NCBI GenBank assembly: GCA_015232455.1
Contig: JADFZQ010000020.1
Location: 1 to 62,399, forward strand
Length of the DNA stretch: 62,399 nucleotides
Source of the DNA: Desulfamplus sp.
Lineage (GTDB): Bacteria > Desulfobacterota > Desulfobacteria > Desulfobacterales > Desulfobacteraceae
Direction of reading: 5' to 3'
In this document: positions 28,137 to 36,676 of the stretch, piece after piece
Layout: each line of letters opens with the position of its first letter
Numbering within the stretch: the stretch's first letter is position 1
Program-made: the position numbers and the translations under genes
Notes under the pieces: generated by a model
Told to the model about the DNA's origin: nothing
The model's database searches: none
The model's input: the letters and a program-made list of their open reading frames with translations, nothing else

Positions 28137-28550
28137 ATGGTCAGTTTTTATGAAAGTGATAAAAAAGGTAAATCAGGGGTATATGAAATATATGTCAAAG
28201 ACCACTTTTCAGCAGCTCATGCTTTAAATGGTTATAATGGGAACTGTTCCAAAATACATGGTCATAACTGGATTATAGAGACCTTTGTGCAGTGCCGTCA
28301 ACTCAATGATATCGGGATTGGGATTGACTTTAGAGATGTTAAAGAGTGTGTTAAAAAAATTTTAAAATCAGTTGATCACACAAACCTAAATGATCTTGAT
28401 CCATTTAAAATAGTCAATCCAACATCAGAAAATATTGCTAAATTTCTCTATAAAGAGCTTAGTTCTCATCTTAATAGCCAATACATAAAAGTTTCTAAAG
28501 TCAAAGTTTGTGAGACACCGGGTTGTGGTTCAACTTATTGGGAAGAGTAA
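28137..28550 (+). CDS. queD: 6-carboxytetrahydropterin synthase (QueD)
   Basis: The 137-residue T-fold enzyme has zinc-binding histidines H28 (FSAAHAL), H41 and H43 (KIHGHNW), catalytic C37 (GNCSKIHGH) and a C-terminal glutamate segment (CETPGCGSTYWEE). The SAAH...C...HGH pattern and length match QueD, which makes 6-carboxy-5,6,7,8-tetrahydropterin from GTP-derived dihydroneopterin triphosphate for queuosine. PTPS proper is less likely in a bacterium. A radical SAM gene begins 26 bases downstream, but it is not QueE: it is longer and has a different cysteine spacing. An AAGGATA-type site precedes the ATG. Confidence 0.88.
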   Translation: MVSFYESDKKGKSGVYEIYVKDHFSAAHALNGYNGNCSKIHGHNWIIETFVQCRQLNDIGIGIDFRDVKECVKKILKSVDHTNLNDLDPFKIVNPTSENIAKFLYKELSSHLNSQYIKVSKVKVCETPGCGSTYWEE

Positions 28551-28576
28551 ATAGTTTTGTAAGGAAATCAATAGAT

Positions 28577-29770
28577 ATGGTTACAAAAGAGCAAGATAAA
28601 AGAGATACTTCTCTTAAACCAAACAGAGAAAATATTGACAGTAACAAAAGAAAAAGGGAAGAAGAGCCTTATAAAGGCTTTGAACTTGGACCAATAAGAC
28701 CTCCAAGCGAAGCATCAAGCCTTTTAATCCGTGTAACAAGAAATTGCCCATGGAATCATTGCCGTTTTTGTGGAATTTATAGAAGAAAAAAATTTTCACT
28801 TCGTCCTCTATCCCATGTATTAAAAGATATAGAGACTGTAAGCAAATATATAAATGAGATCAAAAATAACCATATACACCCCAAGAGCCTTGATGATAGA
28901 GAGCAGACAGCATTTTACTCAGCACTAAACTGGTTTAGAAATGGTATGAAATCTATCTTTTTGCAAGACTCTAACTCTCTAATTATAAAGCCAGATGACC
29001 TTGTTGAGATTCTTCTTTACATAAGACAATTATTTCCAGAGGTTGAACGGATAACATCTTATGCCCGTTCTCACACAATTGCCCGCATAAAAGATAATGA
29101 TCTTGAAAGAATAGCAAAAGCTGGATTAAATAGAATCCATATTGGAATGGAGTCAGCATCTGATAAGGTTTTAACTCTTATGAAAAAAGGGGTTGATAAG
29201 GCAACTCATATCCGTGCTGGACAAAAGGTAAAACATGCTGGTATTGAACTTTCAGAATACTATATGCCGGGTCTTGGTGGAAGAGAGTTATCAAGAGAAC
29301 ATGCTTTGGAAAGTGCTGATGCTCTTAATCAGATAAATGCAGATTTTGTAAGATTAAGAACCCTTGCAATAACACCTGCTGGTGATCTTTTCAACGATTG
29401 GAGTGCTGGTGTTTTCAAAAAGTTAGGAGATAAAGAGACAGCACAAGAGACCTTACTTTTTCTTGAGAACCTTGAAGGTATAACGACAACGATAAAAAGC
29501 GACCATATTTTAAATCTTTTTGAGGAGATTGATGGCAAGTTACCAGAAGACAAACTAAAGATGACCAATGTTATACGTAAATTTCTAAATATGAGTCCAA
29601 AGGAGCAGATGCTTTATCAGGTAGGAAGACGGACAGGTCTATTCTCTCGCTTGGACGATATGAATGATTTTGGCAGAAGGTCAATAGCAGATCGTCATTG
29701 TCTTGATTTTAATGTTACGCCTGAAAATGTGGATATTGTAATTGACGAGATTATGAAGAGGTTTGTTTAG
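28577..29770 (+). CDS. Radical SAM protein with a CX4CX2C cluster motif
   Basis: The protein has 397 residues from the ATG at 28577, which has AAGGAA 10 bases upstream; an in-frame start at 28523 inside queD is less likely. The cluster motif is LIRVTRNCPWNHCRFCG, a CX4CX2C spacing instead of the classical CX3CX2C, followed by IYRRKKFSLRPLSHVLKDIE. The TIM-barrel landmarks are SIFLQDSNSLI, RITSYARSHTIAR and GLNRIHIGMESASDKVL. This places it in an uncharacterised radical SAM group near HemN/YgiQ-like proteins. The reaction is unknown. It is adjacent to queD, which may only be operonic convenience. Confidence 0.82.
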   Translation: MVTKEQDKRDTSLKPNRENIDSNKRKREEEPYKGFELGPIRPPSEASSLLIRVTRNCPWNHCRFCGIYRRKKFSLRPLSHVLKDIETVSKYINEIKNNHIHPKSLDDREQTAFYSALNWFRNGMKSIFLQDSNSLIIKPDDLVEILLYIRQLFPEVERITSYARSHTIARIKDNDLERIAKAGLNRIHIGMESASDKVLTLMKKGVDKATHIRAGQKVKHAGIELSEYYMPGLGGRELSREHALESADALNQINADFVRLRTLAITPAGDLFNDWSAGVFKKLGDKETAQETLLFLENLEGITTTIKSDHILNLFEEIDGKLPEDKLKMTNVIRKFLNMSPKEQMLYQVGRRTGLFSRLDDMNDFGRRSIADRHCLDFNVTPENVDIVIDEIMKRFV

Positions 29771-29852
29771 AACAAATAAAAAATTGAGAATAGTTAAACA
29801 TTTGGGTGGAAATCCCAAAATTTGAATTGATAGGAGAAAAACCTTAGATTTT

Positions 29853-30440
29853 ATGGATAAAATTATCGTAACAGTAATTGGAAAAGATAGACCGGGAATT
29901 ATCGCCTCTGTTTCAAAGAGTCTCTATCTTATGGAGTGCAATCTTCAGAATGTGAACCAGATGGTTCTACAAAATCAATTTGCAGGATTTTTTGTTGTTG
30001 AGCATCCAACTTGCCTTACACTTGAGGCTATACTTAGTAAACTTGAAGATGATCTTAACGGTCAAAATCTTAAAATCCATGCTGATATGTTAGACACAAA
30101 GGTAAACGGCTCTAATAATTTTGATAAAGGTAGTATCAGCTCAAAAGATGGAGCAAGCGAAGAGATATTTTTTATAACAACAATAGGTCCTGACCAAAAA
30201 GGTCTTGTAGCGAGATTTACTGAAATCATTGCATCTTATAATGTTAATGTTGTTAATCTTACTGCAATATTTAAAGGGGGAGACGACCCCACAGCCAATA
30301 TTATGTCTTATCAAGTAGCTATAAATCCTGATACGGATCAAGCAGGACTTTTTAAAAGTATCAGAAATAAGGCAAAAGAGCTTGGGCTTGATATAAGTAT
30401 TCAGCATAAAAACATATTTGAGACTATTAACAAAATATAA
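29853..30440 (+). CDS. Two-ACT-domain regulatory protein (GcvR-like)
   Basis: The 195-residue protein consists of two ACT domains, residues 1-75 (MDKIIVTVIGKDRPGIIASV) and 102-180 (FFITTIGPDQKGLVARFTEI), joined by a Ser/Asn-rich linker. Both keep the DxPGI/DQKGL turn that binds small effectors, usually amino acids. The architecture resembles the glycine-cleavage repressor GcvR and UPF0237 proteins. It lies upstream of a UPF0210 (DUF711) gene. ACT proteins of this kind often sit next to UPF0210 in other bacteria, which supports a shared but unknown metabolic role. Confidence 0.82.
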   Translation: MDKIIVTVIGKDRPGIIASVSKSLYLMECNLQNVNQMVLQNQFAGFFVVEHPTCLTLEAILSKLEDDLNGQNLKIHADMLDTKVNGSNNFDKGSISSKDGASEEIFFITTIGPDQKGLVARFTEIIASYNVNVVNLTAIFKGGDDPTANIMSYQVAINPDTDQAGLFKSIRNKAKELGLDISIQHKNIFETINKI

Positions 30441-30515
30441 CAGATTTACGGCAAGATGCTTTTGAGTTGTATTTTGTATCCCATTCTATCTGTTCACAGG
30501 AGATTCAAATAATAT

Positions 30516-31412
30516 ATGACAAAGATGTTCATTACCGATCTTGATGGAACACTCTTTAATGATGAGAAAAGAATAAATCCTCTTGATCTTCAATCTCTTA
30601 AACGATTAGGGGATATGGGTATAATTAGGGTCTTTGCAACTGGACGATCTCTTTATTCATTTCAGCAGGCTGTTGAAAAAAATGGGTTTTACAATTTTTG
30701 TGAAGATATGCCTGTTGATTATCTTATCTGCTCTACTGGAGCTTGTATAATCAAGTGTAATGCAGATAATGGTTCTAATAATTGCAAAATTATTAAAAAA
30801 CACTCATTAACGTCAGAAGATGTAAGCCGTATAGCAACCTATTTTGATACGCTTAAATTAGATTACATGATTCACAGACCAGTCCCAGATTCTCATTACT
30901 GCCTCTACAAACAGCAGAGTCAAAGTTTAAGTTTAGATTTCAAACTTAGAATTGAGATATACAAAGATTTTATAAAGCCAATTAACTATTTGGGTGCGGT
31001 AAGAGATTTTGGTGAGTCAACCGAGGTTCTTACCATTGTTCCTTATGAAGATGGACATAAAACAGCAGATATGATAGAGCTGGCACTCTCTGAATTTAGC
31101 GTTGTCAGGGCAACCTCTCCACTAAATGAGCAATTTTTATGGATTGAGATTTTTAATAAATCAGTATCTAAAAGTCAGGCTGTCTCATGGCTTGCAAAAG
31201 AGCTTGATGTTAAGCAGCAAGAGGTAGTAGCAGTTGGGAATGATTACAATGATTTAGATATGCTTAAATGGGCTGGTCATAGTTTTGTAGTTAGAAACGC
31301 ACCCCAAATGCTAAAAGATAAATTTACAAGTAGAGATAAATTAATGGAAGTTGCCTCAAACAACGATTGCGGTGTTTCAGAAGCGATTAATAGCTTAGGA
31401 ATAAAAATTTAA
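30516..31412 (+). CDS. HAD-superfamily Cof-type phosphatase
   Basis: The 298-residue protein carries HAD motif I FITDLDGTLFN (residues 5-15, with the nucleophile Asp), motif II FATGRSL, and the late VVAVGNDYNDLDMLKWAG metal motif (motif IV GNDxND). A type IIB cap lies between, as in the Cof/sugar-phosphatase family. The likely role is sugar phosphate or cofactor phosphate hydrolysis; the substrate is unknown. Its last codons and stop (ATA AAA ATT TAA) fall inside the end of a MITE-like element (from 31400), so the native C-terminus has been replaced or trimmed. Confidence 0.85.
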   Translation: MTKMFITDLDGTLFNDEKRINPLDLQSLKRLGDMGIIRVFATGRSLYSFQQAVEKNGFYNFCEDMPVDYLICSTGACIIKCNADNGSNNCKIIKKHSLTSEDVSRIATYFDTLKLDYMIHRPVPDSHYCLYKQQSQSLSLDFKLRIEIYKDFIKPINYLGAVRDFGESTEVLTIVPYEDGHKTADMIELALSEFSVVRATSPLNEQFLWIEIFNKSVSKSQAVSWLAKELDVKQQEVVAVGNDYNDLDMLKWAGHSFVVRNAPQMLKDKFTSRDKLMEVASNNDCGVSEAINSLGIKI

Positions 31413-31480
31413 TAATGCCCGTGAAATTAAATCCAGCAAGGTGATAAGTTGTAGGGTTCAAGCATGCTTAAACCCTACAA
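31400..31480 (-). mobile_element. MITE-like element relative, copy D (one end and core)
   Basis: AATAAAAATTTAATAATG at 31400-31417 is identical to the complemented right end of copy A. It is followed by ATCCAGCAAGGTGATAAG, which matches copy C (61304-61320 region, CCCAGCAAGGTCATAAG). The core hairpin (31451-31478) is again 28 bases, starting GTAGGG and ending CCCTAC, with a different inner sequence around GCATGC. The other end is missing or diverged. The element lies between the HAD and UPF0210 genes. Confidence 0.7.
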
Positions 31481-31549
31481 GAAAAAAAGCTCAATTCATG
31501 CCAATTTAGAGTATAGTAGATTTAAAATCTTAATATAGGAAAAATAAAA

Positions 31550-32923
31550 ATGTTTAATTCTCAAGAGATCATCTCAACAATAGAGATGGTTAAAAATGAA
31601 CATCTTGATGTTAGAGCAGTAACACTTGGAATCAACCTATTTGACTGCATAAGCCATGATCTTAATGTGTTTAAGAAGAATGTGAGAAACAAAATAGTTA
31701 AAAAAGCCTCAAATCTTGTCTCTATTTGTGATGCTGTAGGTGAGAAATATGGGATTGCAGTTGTAAATAAACGCATATCTATAAGCCCGATTGCTTTGGT
31801 AGCCGCACCTTTTTCCGCTTCTGAAATGGTTGAGATTGCCCACACTCTTAACGATGTTGCAAGAGAGGTTAATATCGACTTTTTAGGTGGATTTTCTGCC
31901 CTTGTTGAAAAGGGAATCGCTGTTGGAGATAGTTCCTTGATTGAGGCTTTACCAGAAGCTCTTGCACAAACTCAGAGGCTTTGTGCATCTGTTAATGTTG
32001 CAACTACTCGTTCTGGAATTAATATGGACGCTGTTCTTCAGATGGCTCGTGCAATTAAAAAAGCATCTGAGCTATCAAAAGCAGATGATGGACTTGCCTG
32101 TGCAAAGCTGTGTGTTTTTGCAAATATTCCACAAGATATGCCATTTATGGCTGGAGCTTACCTTGGAGTAGGTGAAGCTGATGCTGTTATTAATGTTGGT
32201 GTAAGCGGTCCTGGAGTTGTAAAAAAAGCAATTGAGAGGGCAGTTGAACAATCACCAAATATTGACCTTGGTAAGATTGCTGAGATCATAAAGAATACAG
32301 CTTGTAAGGTTACAAGAGTAGGTGAGTTAATCGGAAGAGAGGTTGCTGAAAACTTAAATATTCGATTTGGAGTTGTTGATCTATCTCTTGCCCCAACACC
32401 TACTGTTGGAGATAGCATTGGTGAGATTTTTCAAACTTTAGGGCTTACAAGCATTGGAGTTCCGGGTTCTACAGCAGCTTTGGCAATGTTAAATGATGCT
32501 GTTAAAAAAGGTGGTGCTTTTGCAAGCTCTCATGTTGGTGGATTAAGTGGTGCTTTTATCCCTGTTAGTGAAGACCTAAATATTGCAGAAGCTGCGGCAA
32601 ACGGTTATCTCTCAATTGAAAAACTCGAAGCTATGACCTGTGTCTGTTCTGTTGGGCTTGATATGGTTCCAGTTCCAGGAGATATTTCAGAAGAGACATT
32701 AGCAGGAATTATTGCTGATGAGATGGCAATTGGAATGATAAATAATAAAACAACTGCAACAAGAATTATACCAGTTCCGGGCAAGAAAGCAGGTGATAAG
32801 GTGAGTTTTGGGGGGCTTCTTGGTGAGGCAACAATTATGAATGTTCCTCATGCCACAAACAGAGATGTTTTTGTAACTCGTGGTGGAAGAATCCCAGCAC
32901 CGATTCATAGTCTTAAAAATTAG
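31550..32923 (+). CDS. UPF0210 / DUF711 family protein
   Basis: The 457-residue protein is of the conserved UPF0210 family. Landmarks are MVKNEHLDVRAVTLGINLFD near the start, DVAREVNIDFLGGFSALVEKG, VINVGVSGPGVVKKAIERA, and Gly-rich GSTAALAMLNDAVKKGGAFASS and SVGLDMVPVPGDISEETLAG near the end. The length matches the family. It is related to pyruvate formate-lyase-like folds by annotation in databases, but no activity is established and no C-terminal glycyl-radical motif is visible here. Nearby are a HAD phosphatase and a two-ACT protein. Confidence 0.86.
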   Translation: MFNSQEIISTIEMVKNEHLDVRAVTLGINLFDCISHDLNVFKKNVRNKIVKKASNLVSICDAVGEKYGIAVVNKRISISPIALVAAPFSASEMVEIAHTLNDVAREVNIDFLGGFSALVEKGIAVGDSSLIEALPEALAQTQRLCASVNVATTRSGINMDAVLQMARAIKKASELSKADDGLACAKLCVFANIPQDMPFMAGAYLGVGEADAVINVGVSGPGVVKKAIERAVEQSPNIDLGKIAEIIKNTACKVTRVGELIGREVAENLNIRFGVVDLSLAPTPTVGDSIGEIFQTLGLTSIGVPGSTAALAMLNDAVKKGGAFASSHVGGLSGAFIPVSEDLNIAEAAANGYLSIEKLEAMTCVCSVGLDMVPVPGDISEETLAGIIADEMAIGMINNKTTATRIIPVPGKKAGDKVSFGGLLGEATIMNVPHATNRDVFVTRGGRIPAPIHSLKN

Positions 32924-32931
32924 GATAATGT

Positions 32932-34152
32932 ATGCAAACAACAATAACAGAAACAGAAGAGATAGATAAAAGCTGCTCATTAAAAAATGAGGGCAAAATT
33001 AATATGAACATTATTTTTGCCCTCACCCTTGTTCACTTTACAGGAGATTTTTACAGCTCATTCTCAAGCCCTCTTATGCCAGTATTTGTTGATAAACTTT
33101 CACTCTCACTTGCACAGGTTGGTATAATAACAGGTCTTGTTCGTATTCTATCATTTGTCATTCAGCCATGTGTGGGCTATCTTGCTGACCGTTATCAAAC
33201 TCGATCTTTTATCTTTTTTGGTCTTTTTTTCACAATTATTTTTATTCCTTTATCTGGTATTGCATCTAACTACTATATTTTAATGTTGCTTCTTGCTATT
33301 GGTTCTGTTGGATCGTCTATGTTTCACCCATCAGTAACAGGCATGGTTCCGCTTTACAGCGGCTCTAAAAAAGCCTTTTCTCTCTCTATATTCAACACTG
33401 GCGGAACTTTAGCATTTGGAGTTGGACCTATTTTTATATCTTGGTATGTTGCCTCGTTTGGTCTTGAAAAAATGCCTTTTACAATGGCAATTGGATTTAT
33501 CTCTTTTTTTATATGTCTTGCCTATATTCCAATGCCTGTAAGCGAAGGGTTTAAAAATACAGGTTTTATAGGCTCATTAAAAGAGAGCATTGGCGAAGTC
33601 TGGAGACCTATTGCCTTAATCTGGTTAGTTATGGTGTTAAGGTCTGTTATTGCCCAATCATACATGACCTTTATGCCTGTCTATCTATCCAAAAAAGGTC
33701 ATGATCTTGTCTCTGTGGGAATTATTGTTGCACTTTTCATCATTGCTGGAACTATTAGTGGACTCTGGGCTGGCTATTCTTCAGACAGATTGGGATACAA
33801 AAAAATATTTGCTACAACAAATATTTTGATGATCCCAGCAACGCTTATCTATCTTTGGTTACCCGGAAAATGGGTCTATTGCGGGGCTTTTATTGCGGGA
33901 TTTTTTATTTTAGCATCTTTGCCTCTCGGGGTTGCAATGGCTCAAACACTTGCACCAAAAGGGAGATCAATGGTCTCAAGCCTTATGATGGGGCTTGCTT
34001 ATGGTCTTGGTGGTGTTGCTTCACCACTTGTAGGTAAACTTGCTGATATTTACTCAATAGAGACTGTTCTGTTCTATCTTGCTTTTTTACCAATACTAAG
34101 CATTGTTATTATTGCAAAGTTTCCTGATGTTAGAGTTTCTGACAGCTATTAA
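32932..34152 (+). CDS. MFS efflux transporter, fosmidomycin-resistance (Fsr)-like
   Basis: The 406-residue protein has twelve predicted membrane helices and a short cytoplasmic N-terminal lead. Landmarks are LTLVHFTGDFYSSFSSPLMP (the conserved start of Fsr-type permeases), YLADRYQTR, MFHPSVTGMVPLYS and ISGLWAGYSSDRLGYKK. Such proteins export small polar compounds, fosmidomycin being the known case for E. coli Fsr. The possible link to isoprenoid synthesis (IspH nearby) is weak, as fosmidomycin targets Dxr. It begins eight bases after UPF0210 and so shares its operon; the real start may be the ATG at 33004. Confidence 0.83.
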   Translation: MQTTITETEEIDKSCSLKNEGKINMNIIFALTLVHFTGDFYSSFSSPLMPVFVDKLSLSLAQVGIITGLVRILSFVIQPCVGYLADRYQTRSFIFFGLFFTIIFIPLSGIASNYYILMLLLAIGSVGSSMFHPSVTGMVPLYSGSKKAFSLSIFNTGGTLAFGVGPIFISWYVASFGLEKMPFTMAIGFISFFICLAYIPMPVSEGFKNTGFIGSLKESIGEVWRPIALIWLVMVLRSVIAQSYMTFMPVYLSKKGHDLVSVGIIVALFIIAGTISGLWAGYSSDRLGYKKIFATTNILMIPATLIYLWLPGKWVYCGAFIAGFFILASLPLGVAMAQTLAPKGRSMVSSLMMGLAYGLGGVASPLVGKLADIYSIETVLFYLAFLPILSIVIIAKFPDVRVSDSY

Positions 34153-34165
34153 CTATTTATAATTA

Positions 34166-34222
34166 TCACGGTTATAAATTTAGTTTTTATTCAATCTTTC
34201 GCCGATGGTTAAAACCATCGGC
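34166..34222 (+). repeat. Family-2 interspersed repeat with perfect hairpin, between convergent genes
   Basis: TTATAAATTTAGTTTTTATT and its flanks (34166-34200) match the complement of 52720-52753 with three differences in 34 bases. A 10-bp perfect palindrome, GCCGATGGTT-AA-AACCATCGGC (34201-34222), follows. It lies between the MFS gene and the convergent mltD gene and can serve as a two-sided terminator. The repeat identity shows that it is a dispersed element and not just a terminator. Confidence 0.62.
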
Positions 34223-34283
34223 AAGCTAAACACAGCCCTCTTAAGAAGACTTGAACAATTCGCCCTGAGCTTAATTCTAAATT

Positions 34284-35600
34284 TTAAGGCTTAACAATAA
34301 GCCTTTGTCCAGGTTTTATTACACTTTTTTTGTTAAGATTATTAACTCTTAAAAGTGTCTCAAAAGAGATTTCATACCTTTGTGCAATGCCAGTAAGGCT
34401 ATCTCCAGCTCTCACAACATGAAAGGTTTTTTTATCCCTATTTGAAATAGAAACTCCTTTTTGAAGCCCAACCGCAGAGTTAGGTTGCTGAATATAATCT
34501 CTTTGCTCAATAGCTCCTTGTTGAGTTGACCCTGTCTGATATTTATTAGTTACCCCACCATATCTTGAAAGCTCTTTTGAAAACTGTTGATAAAATATTC
34601 TATCCATGCCGGGTGGAATCAAGATAGAGTATCTTCCAGCATCAAGGTGATACCCTTTTATGTCAGGATTTAAATCTTTAATCTCTTTAAAGTAGCTGTT
34701 AGCTGCCCGTGCAATAAGTGTAATAGGAACTCTTATTGGGCAATCTACAGTAACTTTGGCAAAATCAAGAACAGGATAGTAATCTTCACGAGAGAAATTA
34801 AAACCATATTTTGCAGGATTTTCCATTATCTCACGTGCCACAATGACCCTTAAAACATACCTTTGAGTCTCTTGTGGAAGATAGAGTTTGTAATAGTCAT
34901 AAACCTCTTGTAGAGCCATCTCTCTTGCAAGACCATTTTCACCCATATTGTATGCTGCTAAAGCAAGGGTCCAGGAGTTAAAACGTGAGTATAGTTTCCT
35001 AAAATAATCACATGCTGCCCTTGTAGATTGAATCAAATTTTTTCTTGCATCAATATTATCGTCAACTCTCAATCCATACTCTTGACCTGTTGCTGGCATA
35101 AACTGCCATGTTCCCATAGCCCCTTTATTTGAGCCAGCTTGTGATCTTAAACTGCTCTCAATTACCGCGACATATTTTAAATCCAGTGGCATTCCATATT
35201 CTTTAAGAATTCTATCTATATGCGGGAAATATTGAGATGCCCGTTTTATCCACAAGATAACTTGTGCCCTGTCCCAGAGAATAAGAAGCATCTCTCTCTC
35301 AAGTCGCTCTCTTACATCTTGAATTTCAATTGGTATTTTACTACCACAAAAATCTAAAGAGCCTGAATAGTTGGCACTTTTGACCAAAGAAGGGATTATC
35401 TCACGGTCTATACCCATAGCGTCTATTGTATGAGAAGAGTTTAAACGTGATTCACTATTAGATTGTTTAATTGTGCTTGTTGTAAATTGTGATTCATTAT
35501 CTGCAAGAGCAGAGCCTTTAACAGACCACGATTGATTTTCCGCAAGTGTTGGGATTGATAGAATAAGCAGTGTTAAACTTAAATTTATTAGAAATTTCAT
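34284..35600 (-). CDS. mltD: Membrane-bound lytic murein transglycosylase D-like, SLT plus LysM
   Basis: The 438-residue protein has an N-terminal signal sequence (FLINLSLTLLILSIPTLA). The SLT domain is at about residues 120-270: AVIESSLRSQAGSNKGAMG with the catalytic Glu in VIESS, then GTWQFMPATG and TLALAAYNMGENG. A single LysM domain closes the protein (FHVVRAGDSLTGIAQRYEIS ... VIKPGQRLIV). It cleaves peptidoglycan glycan strands, forming 1,6-anhydro ends. The protein lacks a lipobox cysteine at the signal end, so it may be periplasmic instead of lipid-anchored. About 200 bases separate it from the next minus-strand gene; I see no gene in them. Confidence 0.88.
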   Translation of the reverse strand: MKFLINLSLTLLILSIPTLAENQSWSVKGSALADNESQFTTSTIKQSNSESRLNSSHTIDAMGIDREIIPSLVKSANYSGSLDFCGSKIPIEIQDVRERLEREMLLILWDRAQVILWIKRASQYFPHIDRILKEYGMPLDLKYVAVIESSLRSQAGSNKGAMGTWQFMPATGQEYGLRVDDNIDARKNLIQSTRAACDYFRKLYSRFNSWTLALAAYNMGENGLAREMALQEVYDYYKLYLPQETQRYVLRVIVAREIMENPAKYGFNFSREDYYPVLDFAKVTVDCPIRVPITLIARAANSYFKEIKDLNPDIKGYHLDAGRYSILIPPGMDRIFYQQFSKELSRYGGVTNKYQTGSTQQGAIEQRDYIQQPNSAVGLQKGVSISNRDKKTFHVVRAGDSLTGIAQRYEISFETLLRVNNLNKKSVIKPGQRLIVKP

Positions 35601-35803
35601 ATAAAAATATCCTTAATTTTCAATATCAAGAGCAATTGCCTAACGCTTTACCTAAGAGCCTGTTTAAAAACTCTATGTAACATGCAAAATGAATTAGAAA
35701 AAGGTTTTTCATACCACCTTTCACCCCTTTGTAAGAAAATTTGATTTTGGCTTCATTTGCAAGCCTCAAAAAATAAAGCATATAAACAAAATATTTCAAG
35801 TTA

Positions 35804-36676
35804 TCATAAAATCCCAATAGGCATTGAAGGAACTCGTTGCCCACCAAGTAGATATCCCCCATCAAGCCTCAAGATGCTTCCTGTCATATAAGGGGCATCT
35901 TTGATTATAAACAGCACTGCCTTAACAATATCATCAAGATTGCCAGTTCTCCCAATAAGTGTATGGTCAATTATTGCCTTTTTTTCTGACTCTGTTAAGA
36001 CAGTTTCCCAACCGCGAGTTCCTTGAGCATGGCGAGTTTCAAATATTCCAAGCATTATCTCATTTACACGAATAGATGGCGCACCAATCTTTGCCCATGT
36101 TTCAGTAAGCAGAGATACCCCTCTTACAGCAGCAGAATAGCCATCATTAAAAATTGGAGCAACAGCTCCTGATCTTCCAACAACAGCAGCAATTGAAGAG
36201 AAATTTATCACTACAGCATCATCTGATTTTTTAAGCAAAGGCAGCATCTCATTAAATACCCACCTCTTAGCCTTGAGGGTTGTCGCCATTTCAAGGTCCC
36301 ACTGCTCTTCAATATATTCACCATGAACAGCAGGCCAGCCGCCTCGCTCAATATTGTTTATCAAAATATCAATTTTTCCAAAACGCTCTTCAATCTCTAT
36401 TTTAAGTTGCTTTATTTGATCTATTTCAAGTAAATTTACATCATAAATTTTGTATTCAAATTGGGAAATTCTCTTGCATTGTGAATCAGTTGGCTCACCT
36501 AATTTTGAAATACTTTCTAATTTAGCAAAATCTTCTTCCATACTCTTGAAGCTATCTGTCCAATCATATCGTGTTAAAGCAAGATTTACTCCTTGTTTTG
36601 CAAGAGCAATACCTATAGCCTTGCCAACTCCTTTTACTGCACCAAGCACAAGAGCTGTTTTACCTTTTAATTCCAT
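35804..36676 (-). CDS. SDR-family protein lacking the catalytic lysine
   Basis: The 290-residue Rossmann short-chain dehydrogenase-like protein has the cofactor loop LGAVKGVGKAIG (residues 11-22) and DILINNIERGG in place of the NNAG motif. The catalytic tyrosine is present in DGYSAAVRGVSLLTE, but the Lys of YxxxK is Val (YSAAV). A conserved S in VINFSSIAAV is present. The end (GSILRLDGGYLLGG) is normal. The Lys change suggests altered or no redox activity, or a shifted mechanism. Its ATG overlaps the 3' end of the Cys-cluster gene by 10 bases, so the two are translationally coupled. Confidence 0.85.
   Translation of the reverse strand: MELKGKTALVLGAVKGVGKAIGIALAKQGVNLALTRYDWTDSFKSMEEDFAKLESISKLGEPTDSQCKRISQFEYKIYDVNLLEIDQIKQLKIEIEERFGKIDILINNIERGGWPAVHGEYIEEQWDLEMATTLKAKRWVFNEMLPLLKKSDDAVVINFSSIAAVVGRSGAVAPIFNDGYSAAVRGVSLLTETWAKIGAPSIRVNEIMLGIFETRHAQGTRGWETVLTESEKKAIIDHTLIGRTGNLDDIVKAVLFIIKDAPYMTGSILRLDGGYLLGGQRVPSMPIGIL

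Noticed and set aside
31550-32923. UPF0210 protein as a glycyl-radical enzyme
   Set aside because: No C-terminal glycyl-radical loop (RVxGY-like) is present and no activase is adjacent.
35601-35865. A minus-strand 79-codon frame overlapping the SDR 3' end
   Set aside because: It lies partly inside the SDR gene in another frame, has no ribosome-binding site and no recognisable domain. The DNA between mltD and the SDR gene is left as a spacer.
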